From Halobacillus halophilus DSM 2266 (GTDB taxonomy: Bacteria > Bacillota > Bacilli > Bacillales > Halobacillaceae), in NCBI RefSeq assembly GCF_000284515.1, contig NC_017668.1, forward strand, positions 1-64,000: DNA of 64,000 nucleotides, written 5' to 3'. This document shows, piece by piece, positions 57,395 to 64,000 of this stretch. The translations under genes were made by a program, and so were the position numbers. Under the pieces are notes generated by a model that was not told the DNA's origin, did not search any database, and saw only the letters and a program-made list of their open reading frames with translations. Each line of letters starts with the position of its first letter. The stretch's first letter is position 1.

Positions 57395-58165
57395 ATGCTT
57401 TTTGATACACATGTCCACTTAAATGCGGATCAATTCGAGGAAGATTTGGAAGCTACCATTCAACGCGCCAATGAAGCGGGAGTAGAGTATATGACGGTCG
57501 TTGGCTTTGATCATAAAACGATTCCTAAAGCTATTGAAATTGCGGAAAGCCATGAGAAAATTTATGCGGCCGTCGGCTGGCACCCTGTTGATGCCGTTGA
57601 CTTGTCAGACAAGGAACTTGAGTGGATTGAAGAACTCTCTTCTCATCCTAAGGTTGTGGCAATAGGAGAGATGGGGCTGGATTACCATTGGGACAAGTCT
57701 CCGGCAGACGTTCAAAAAGAAGTTTTTCGAAAACAAATCCGTTTGGCTAAGAAAGTGAAGATGCCCATTATTATTCATAATCGTGAAGCGACGGATGATA
57801 TCGTGGAAATATTAAAAGAAGAAGACGCTTCTGAAGTAGGAGGAATCATGCATTGCTATAGCGGCCCTGTTGAGACGGCCCAGGAATGTATAGATATGAA
57901 CTTTATGATTTCTCTCGGAGGTCCGGTTACCTTTAAAAATGCCAAGCTGCCGAAAGAAGTGGCTAAAGCGATCGACTTAAAGCACATGCTGGTAGAAACG
58001 GATTGCCCATTCCTTGCCCCTCATCCCAATCGAGGCAAGCGCAATGAGCCGGCATACGTAAAACTTGTGGCCGAACAAATAGCGGAGTTAAAAGAAATCA
58101 CCTTTGAAGAGGTGAGCGAAGTGACGACCTCAAATGCTCTTCAATTTTTTGGTATTCAATCATAA
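57395..58165 (+). CDS. yabD: TatD-family metal-dependent DNase (YabD)
   Basis: A 256-residue TIM-barrel hydrolase of the TatD family. The metal ligands are DTHVHL (4-9), GEMGLD near 91, the IIHNREA His near 129, HCYSGP near 153 and ETDCPFL near 203. TatD proteins are DNases linked to repair or DNA breakdown. GAAAGGGG precedes ATG 57395. Same place as yabD in B. subtilis. Confidence 0.93.
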   Translation: MLFDTHVHLNADQFEEDLEATIQRANEAGVEYMTVVGFDHKTIPKAIEIAESHEKIYAAVGWHPVDAVDLSDKELEWIEELSSHPKVVAIGEMGLDYHWDKSPADVQKEVFRKQIRLAKKVKMPIIIHNREATDDIVEILKEEDASEVGGIMHCYSGPVETAQECIDMNFMISLGGPVTFKNAKLPKEVAKAIDLKHMLVETDCPFLAPHPNRGKRNEPAYVKLVAEQIAELKEITFEEVSEVTTSNALQFFGIQS

Positions 58166-58252
58166 TACAGTGGCAATTGTTACAGTAAACTCTCATTTGT
58201 ACTGGAACTGTAACATGACTGTTATGTTAATTATTCATGGAAAATTGCATAA

Positions 58253-58290
58253 AAAAGAAGCTAGCTCTACCCAAGCTGGCTTCTTTTTTA
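58253..58290 (+). terminator. terminator after yabD
   Basis: GAAGCTAGCT and AGCTGGCTTC pair with one mismatch around CTACCCA, with A and T runs on the two sides. Confidence 0.8.
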
Positions 58291-58349
58291 TTGGCTCTTT
58301 TAAATCACCTTTTTGAATACTACATAAGAAAAAAGAAAGCCGGAATCAA

Positions 58350-58553
58350 GTGGTTGGTGGTTGCTATTGGGACAACGGCAATCCAGATGTGATTCCTTTG
58401 CGAAGCTGTGTCTGGATAGAAGGCTACGGGTATGCTGTAGCAGGGGATACCGGTGGTGCGATTAATGGTAAACGTATAGATCTTTTCGTTCCAGATAAGG
58501 AACAAGCACTGAGCTTCGGCCGTAAGCAAGTTAAGGTCAAATTTCTGGACTAA
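58350..58553 (+). pseudogene. yabE: remnant of yabE (3D domain only)
   Basis: A 67-codon open frame whose product (VIPLRSCVWIEGYGYAVAG...DTGGAINGKRIDLF...VKVKFLD) is the C-terminal part of the 3D domain of YabE-type cell wall proteins. The signal peptide, DUF348 repeats, G5 domain and start of the 3D domain are missing. No ribosome site precedes the GTG. Just upstream, another frame reads KKKAGIKWLVVAIGTTAI, like a membrane anchor, so a large internal deletion with frameshift is likely. The place between yabD and rnmV is that of yabE. Confidence 0.8.
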
Positions 58554-58581
58554 GCAGAGGCATCCTTCCTCTGCTTTTTTT
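58552..58581 (+). terminator. terminator after the yabE remnant
   Basis: AAGCAGAGG and CCTCTGCTT are perfect complements followed by T residues. It starts in the stop codon of the remnant. Confidence 0.88.
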
Positions 58582-58646
58582 CCGTTATACACTCGTGGTA
58601 TGCTATGAAAAGATTAATTGAGGTGAATAAACAGGAGGAAATAAAG

Positions 58647-60078
<1,432 letters not shown>

Positions 60079-60083
60079 ATGAC

Positions 60084-60110
60084 ACAGGGAAGCCAAACTC
60101 ACATACACTA
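60084..60110 (+). promoter_or_regulatory. predicted sigma-K promoter of yabG
   Basis: CATACACTA (60102-60110) fits the sigma-K -10 CATANNNTA, and an AC (60084-60085) is 16 bases upstream. The B. subtilis yabG gene is a sigma-K gene. Confidence 0.5.
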
Positions 60111-60140
60111 ATGTAGTGCTCTTTGTGAGGTGGGTGAACC

Positions 60141-61025
60141 ATGATAACAAAAGGAGATCTTGTTACAAGAAAGTCGTATCAGCATGACATTATTTTTCGT
60201 GTGAAAAATTGTGATAAACCACTTGTTAAACTCATGGGAGAACATATCCGCTTAGAAGCGGATGCGCCCCTTGAGGATTTAGAAAAAGTGAGTGGAGACG
60301 AATACCACAGAAGAAAAATAGAAGTAGATGAACAGGAAGCTTTTTCTTACAGACTCTTTAAACAGGATTATCGGCTTCTAAAAGAGAAACGGGATTCCCA
60401 GGCTGAGAGTGGTTATGCTTCAGGGAAGGATGCTAAATATTTTCAAATTCCTCCCCGCGTGCTTCATATAGATGGGGACCCTCTCTTCCTGAAAAAATGT
60501 ATTGCTCTTTATGAAGAGCTGGGAATACAAGTGCATGGTCAATATATGCATGAAAAAGAAATGCCGGAGCAGGTCATGGGGCTTATAGAGAAAGTCCAGC
60601 CGGAAATTGTGGTGCTTACAGGACATGATGCTTATTCAAAGGCTAAAGGTACTGTTAAGGAGCTTGAAGCGTATCGCCACTCCCGTTTCTTTGTGGAGTC
60701 GGTTAGGAATATAAGGCAGAAGTATCCGAATTTTGACCAGATGGTTATCTTTGCAGGAGCCTGTCAATCCCATTTTGAATCTTTAATCAGAGCGGGAGCT
60801 AATTTTGCCAGTTCGCCTTCAAGGGTTAATATTCATGCAATTGATCCCGTATATGTTGCAGCGCGTGTAGCTTATACTTCCTTTATGGATCATATAAATA
60901 TTTGGGAAGTCATCCGTAACACAATTAGTGGAGAAAAGGGGCTCGGAGGAGTGGAGACCCGCGGTCTTTTGAGAATTGGTATTCCTTATTCGGAACATTC
61001 GGAAGATCCTAATGACATCAGTTAG
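60141..61025 (+). CDS. yabG: sporulation-specific protease YabG
   Basis: A cysteine protease that trims spore coat proteins. The 294-residue protein contains GHDAYSK and FAGACQSHFES with His and Cys candidates, and the family ending GLLRIGIPYSEH. The start MITKGDLVTRKSY is typical. GAGGTGGG precedes ATG 60141. Expected in the mother cell late in sporulation. Confidence 0.93.
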   Translation: MITKGDLVTRKSYQHDIIFRVKNCDKPLVKLMGEHIRLEADAPLEDLEKVSGDEYHRRKIEVDEQEAFSYRLFKQDYRLLKEKRDSQAESGYASGKDAKYFQIPPRVLHIDGDPLFLKKCIALYEELGIQVHGQYMHEKEMPEQVMGLIEKVQPEIVVLTGHDAYSKAKGTVKELEAYRHSRFFVESVRNIRQKYPNFDQMVIFAGACQSHFESLIRAGANFASSPSRVNIHAIDPVYVAARVAYTSFMDHINIWEVIRNTISGEKGLGGVETRGLLRIGIPYSEHSEDPNDIS

Positions 61026-61086
61026 TTATATTTGAACGGAAACGCTCATATACTCAAATTAACGTGTGTTTGGTCCACACATGTAG

Positions 61087-61124
61087 AAGACCTGCCTAAA
61101 GAAAAGAAAAAGCAAGGTCTTTTT
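61087..61124 (+). terminator. terminator after yabG
   Basis: AAGACCTGC pairs with GCAAGGTCTT with a one-base bulge, followed by TTTT. The loop is A-rich and long. Confidence 0.65.
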
Positions 61125-61198
61125 CATTTTTTGAATAAAGTCACATATTTTTCCTGTTATTGGAGAACCTAGCAGAGAACATCTATAAAATTTTTATG

Positions 61199-61228
61199 TT
61201 GACATGGATTTTGACATATTGGTATAAT
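61199..61228 (+). promoter_or_regulatory. veg promoter, upstream of two
   Basis: TTGACA (61199-61204) and TATAAT (61223-61228) are both consensus, 18 bases apart. Confidence 0.8.
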
Positions 61229-61240
61229 TTATAGTTTTAT

Positions 61241-61269
61241 TTGACTTTGTCCAATCTGTGTGGTACTAT
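61241..61269 (+). promoter_or_regulatory. veg promoter, downstream of two
   Basis: TTGACT (61241-61246) and TACTAT (61264-61269) are 17 bases apart, 24 bases before the veg start. Two tandem sigma-A promoters are also known for B. subtilis veg. Confidence 0.85.
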
Positions 61270-61292
61270 AAATAACAGTGAGGTGGAGTGTA

Positions 61293-61553
61293 GTGGCTAA
61301 AACGTTAGTAGAAATCAAACAATCCCTGGAAGGGCAAATTGGCAGACGTCTAACCCTGAAAGCAAATGGTGGACGTCGTAAAACGATTGAACGCTCAGGA
61401 ATTCTGGCTGAAACATACCCAGCCGTTTTTATTGTTGAACTGGACCAGGAAGAAAATGCTTTTGAACGTGTATCCTATAGCTATGCCGATGTTCTTACCG
61501 AGACTGTAGAACTGAATTTCGATGATTTACAGACCTTGGCTCTTGAGCAGTAA
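61293..61553 (+). CDS. veg: Veg protein
   Basis: An 86-residue protein, strongly expressed in B. subtilis, where it stimulates biofilm formation by interfering with Sin[22 protein letters not shown] (given by its core [12 protein letters not shown], near 24-35) is the hallmark. The start is GTG 61293 after GAGGTGGAG, giving MAKT-like; an earlier in-frame GTG at 61278 overlaps the site. Confidence 0.93.
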   Translation: MAKTLVEIKQSLEGQIGRRLTLKANGGRRKTIERSGILAETYPAVFIVELDQEENAFERVSYSYADVLTETVELNFDDLQTLALEQ

Positions 61554-61622
61554 ACTCCACGTTTGCTGCTTTTTATTTTTTTATAAAATGGGAACAGCTG
61601 TTAGGTCATCCAATTATTTCTC

Positions 61623-61649
61623 GTATAGCTTAATTGCCAAATCATATAC
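61623..61649 (+). promoter_or_regulatory. predicted sigma-G promoter of sspF
   Basis: GTATA (61623-61627) and CATACTA (61643-61649) are 15 bases apart, close to the sigma-G forms GMATA and CATNMTA. sspF is a forespore gene. Confidence 0.65.
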
Positions 61650-61693
61650 TAACCTTGTCGTAGCTTTAGTGGTTGCGAAAGGAGCTGAAGACG

Positions 61694-61876
61694 ATGGGGC
61701 GCAGAAGAGGTATGATGTCCGATTCGTTTAAAGAAGAGATCGCGAAAGAACTTGGGTTTTACGACAAGGTTCAAAAAGATGGCTGGGGCGGTATTACGAC
61801 ACGCGAAGCCGGCAATATGGTGAAGTGGGCAATAGAGAAAGCAGAAGAACAGATGATAAGAGAACAGCAAAAATAG
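61694..61876 (+). CDS. sspF: small acid-soluble spore protein SspF
   Basis: A DNA-coating spore protein of the alpha/beta type, SspF subfamily, 60 residues. [20 protein letters not shown] at the start and [15 protein letters not shown] near 38-52 are typical; the germination protease site is less clear in this subfamily. AAAGGAG precedes ATG 61694. Confidence 0.93.
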   Translation: MGRRRGMMSDSFKEEIAKELGFYDKVQKDGWGGITTREAGNMVKWAIEKAEEQMIREQQK

Positions 61877-61878
61877 AT

Positions 61879-61919
61879 TAAAGCTCCTTGAAGCCTTCAT
61901 TGGCCTCAAGGAGCTTTTT
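61879..61919 (+). terminator. terminator after sspF
   Basis: AAAGCTCCTTGAAG pairs with CTCAAGGAGCTTT, followed by T residues. Confidence 0.9.
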
Positions 61920-61934
61920 TACATCTGACCCTGT

Positions 61935-62294
61935 GTCGATTTCATAGGGTACTTATTCAACAATAGGGCCGGTTACTTGAAGACTCAGTCTCAAGATATC
62001 GTGTTAGTCTGTAGGTCCTTCGGGGGACGATTTCGCTTTCCATGGGCATGTGCTGAGTCTCCTCAGTCGTTTCTGAATGACTGAGGAGGCTCCTGGTAAA
62101 AAGGAGGATCGACTAAAATTGCCACTTCGTGTGGCAACGTCGATCGACCCTACATCGTGTAGGGCCACAGGAAAGCGAGTTATTTCCCAACCAACCCTTA
62201 TCCATCTATCGTAACGGACCCATTTATCTCGAAACTGAGTCTTTAACAAAAGGGAGCTTTTCTTTAAAATCAACGCAGAGATTACCAAAGTCTT
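61935..62294. repeat. intergenic inverted-repeat element, copy D (short, rearranged)
   Basis: Left inner repeat AAGACTCAGTCTCAAGATA (61980-61998) and right TATCTCGAAACTGAGTCTT (62225-62243). The interior begins with GGTCCTTCGGGGGACGATTT, the reverse complement of the right-module ends of copies A-C, so it is inverted and then truncated. The centre holds three consecutive hairpins: near 62055-62093, 62119-62137 and 62148-62164. It lies between sspF and ispE. Confidence 0.8.
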
Positions 62295-62387
62295 GTTGCA
62301 GGAGATATGCAAATTTCAGGTCCTCTGCCTAACGCCTTAAAATATGGTACAATGCTTTAAGATAATCTGTTAGGATGAGGTGCTTGA

Positions 62388-63254
62388 ATGCAAATTTTTG
62401 AGAAAGCTCCCGCTAAAATCAATTTGTCTTTAGACGTCTTACATAAACGTGAAGATGGGTTCCATGAAGTCGAGATGGTGATGACCACCGTGGACCTTGC
62501 TGACCGGATTGAGTTGAACACGTTAGAGGACGGTTCCATCCGTGTAGAGTCGGAAAGCCGTTTCGTACCAAATGATGAACGTAACCTTGCGTATCGGGCA
62601 GCTAAACTAATGAAAGATCACTATTCAGTTAAACAGGGCGTGCGTATTTTTATTGAGAAAAATATTCCGGTAGCTGCTGGTCTCGCAGGAGGGAGCAGTG
62701 ATGCAGCAGCTGTACTTCGAGGAGTAAACCGTTTGTGGGGCTTAAATAAAAGTCTGGACGAACTGGCCGTTTTAGGGGCTGAAATTGGATCTGATGTTTC
62801 TTTCTGCCTTTACGGTGGAACCGCCCATGCGACCGGGAGAGGGGAAAAGGTTACGCCTCTTCCAGCTCCTCCACCTTGCTGGGTGGTGTTAGCTAAACCT
62901 CCTCTCGGTGTTTCTACCCAGACAGTTTATCAGAATCTGAACCTTGCTGATGCTCATCATCCCAACACCAATGCGATGATTGAAGCGTTAATGGATTATG
63001 ATTTTGATGCCATTTGTGCGCAGGTGGGGAATACGCTCGAAGGAGTAACTCTCAATCTTCATAGAGAAGTGGGACAAATTAAAGAGCAAATGAGGCAGGC
63101 TGGAGCCGATGCGGTGTTAATGAGCGGCAGCGGTCCAACCGTCTTTTCTTTAGTCGACACGGATGCCAGAGCACAAAGGATTTACAACAGCTTAAAAGGT
63201 TTTTGTACAGAGGTGTACGTCGTTCGCATGCTCGGATATCAAGAAAGAACTTGA
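62388..63254 (+). CDS. ispE: 4-diphosphocytidyl-2-C-methyl-D-erythritol kinase
   Basis: A GHMP kinase of the MEP pathway for isoprenoid precursors. The 288-residue protein has [14 protein letters not shown] at the start, the ATP loop [16 protein letters not shown] near 91-106 and the C-terminal MSGSGPTVF near 245. GATGAGGTG precedes ATG 62388. purR follows 61 bases later with its own promoter-like sequence. Confidence 0.96.
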   Translation: MQIFEKAPAKINLSLDVLHKREDGFHEVEMVMTTVDLADRIELNTLEDGSIRVESESRFVPNDERNLAYRAAKLMKDHYSVKQGVRIFIEKNIPVAAGLAGGSSDAAAVLRGVNRLWGLNKSLDELAVLGAEIGSDVSFCLYGGTAHATGRGEKVTPLPAPPPCWVVLAKPPLGVSTQTVYQNLNLADAHHPNTNAMIEALMDYDFDAICAQVGNTLEGVTLNLHREVGQIKEQMRQAGADAVLMSGSGPTVFSLVDTDARAQRIYNSLKGFCTEVYVVRMLGYQERT

Positions 63255-63300
63255 TAAAAACCGTACAAATCTGATATATTTATTATTAATATTCGGATTT
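63251..63300 (+). promoter_or_regulatory. purR promoter and PurBox
   Basis: TTGATA (63251-63256) overlaps the end of ispE, and TATATT (63275-63280) is 18 bases away. AATATTCGGATTT (63288-63300), read on the minus strand as AAATCCGAATATT, matches 12 of 13 positions of the PurBox AWWWCCGAACWWT. It fits autoregulation of purR. Only one box is evident, while PurR normally binds pairs. Confidence 0.5.
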
Positions 63301-63315
63301 CGGGGTGTATTGCCA

Positions 63316-64000
63316 ATGAAAAGAAGTGAACGGTTGGTTGCAATGACTCATTTTATTCTTGATCGGCCACGCGAATTGATTTCGCTGCCATTTTTCTCAG
63401 AGAAGTATGATGCGGCTAAATCCTCAATTAGTGAGGATTTAGGTATTATAAATAAAATGTTTCAACATGAAGGTATTGGTTACTTAGAGTCTGTTTCTGG
63501 AGCTTCAGGAGGAGTTAAATATATTCCGGCATTTTCTAAAGAGTACAGCGAAGAGTTCGTTCATCAGCTTTGCAGGCGATTAGAAGATCCGGAGCGGCTG
63601 TTACCTGGAGGTTATTTGTTTATGAGTGACATCCTTGGGGACCCCGAAGCAACAAGAAGCATCGGGCGTTTATTTGCTTCTGCATTTAGAGACAGAGATA
63701 TTGATGCCATTATTACGGTCGCGACAAAAGGCATTCCGCTTGCCTATGCCGTTGCCTCTTATTTAAATGTCCCGGTCGTGATTGCAAGAAGGGATCCTAA
63801 AGTTACCGAAGGATCTACTCTTAGTATTAATTATGTGTCCGGCTCAACGAGGAAGATTCAGACTATGGTTTTAACAAAACGGTCTCTAAAAGAAGGCTCT
63901 AAAGTTTGTATTATAGATGATTTTATGAAAGCTGGAGGAACGATCAGCGGAATGAAAAATCTTCTCCATGAATTCAACGCCGAGGTAGTCGGTATCGGCG
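63316..64000 (+). CDS. purR: purine operon repressor PurR (cut by window end)
   Basis: A repressor of purine genes relieved by PRPP. 228 codons are visible: a winged-helix N-terminal domain (MKRSERLVAMTHFILDRP) and a phosphoribosyltransferase-like domain with the PRPP site VCIIDDFMKAGGTISG near 201-216. B. subtilis PurR has about 285 residues, so roughly 55 codons lie outside. GGGGTG before ATG 63316 is a modest site. Confidence 0.95.
   Translation, partial: MKRSERLVAMTHFILDRPRELISLPFFSEKYDAAKSSISEDLGIINKMFQHEGIGYLESVSGASGGVKYIPAFSKEYSEEFVHQLCRRLEDPERLLPGGYLFMSDILGDPEATRSIGRLFASAFRDRDIDAIITVATKGIPLAYAVASYLNVPVVIARRDPKVTEGSTLSINYVSGSTRKIQTMVLTKRSLKEGSKVCIIDDFMKAGGTISGMKNLLHEFNAEVVGIG

Overview
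The window is chromosomal DNA around the replication origin of a spore-forming member of the Bacillaceae. The gene order from dnaA to purR closely follows the origin region of Bacillus subtilis. Spore genes (yaaH, bofA, csfB, yabG, sspF, yjcZ-like) and abrB with Spo0A boxes show an endospore former. The acidic proteins and protein similarity suggest a moderately halophilic relative such as Halobacillus or a neighbour; that genus call is inference.

Layout: 1-2043 is a bipartite oriC around dnaA, with a DnaA-box pair, DnaA-trios and an AT-rich unwinding region just before dnaN. From 2044 to 9661 come dnaN, yaaA, recF, remB, gyrB and gyrA. An HD-GYP-like gene with a damaged HD motif sits where B. 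subtilis has an rRNA operon, then yaaC, guaB, dacA, pdxST, and serS under a serine T-box. A tRNA-Ser, the dck/dgk pair and a tRNA-Arg follow. From about 20.9 to 34.9 kb is a block absent from this place in B. subtilis: modABC, an M50-type protease, small membrane or spore proteins, an AldA-like dehydrogenase, an AAC(3)-family gene, queF with its own preQ1 riboswitch, acsA, a parS site, an NCS2 permease, a solitary IucD-type hydroxylase, a Gsp18-like protein, a PH-domain protein and a DUF3891 protein. Core order resumes with yaaH, tadA, SRP RNA, dnaX, ebfC, recR, yaaL and bofA, then an rrn operon (16S-23S-5S, no spacer tRNAs), csfB, yaaO, tmk, darA, yaaR, holB, ricT, yabA, yabB, yazA, rsmI, abrB, metG, tatD, a yabE remnant, rnmV, rsmA, yabG, veg, sspF, ispE and the start of purR, which is cut by the window end.

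Functionally the region combines replication initiation and its control (dnaA, dnaN, yabA, dnaX, holB, recF, recR), topology (gyrAB), translation and RNA maturation (rrn, tRNAs, serS, metG, tadA, rsmA, rsmI, rnmV, queF, SRP RNA), nucleotide and vitamin B6 supply (guaB, tmk, dck, dgk, pdxST) and sporulation control. Promoter-like sequences fitting sigma F, E, G, K and B lie upstream of the genes whose B. subtilis counterparts use those factors.

The least explained material is a family of four intergenic elements (18.1, 37.2, 52.0 and 61.9 kb), 360-630 bp long, bounded by a nearly identical 19-bp inverted repeat and carrying one or two long hairpin modules in opposite orientation. Other points of interest are a terminator that also hides the bofA ribosome binding site while a sigma-E promoter starts inside it, a terminator-like hairpin in the dnaA leader, a perfect 15-bp hairpin in the queF leader, and two gene remnants (an MBL-fold N-terminus and the 3D domain of yabE). 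I found no phage, insertion-sequence transposase, CRISPR array or toxin-antitoxin locus.
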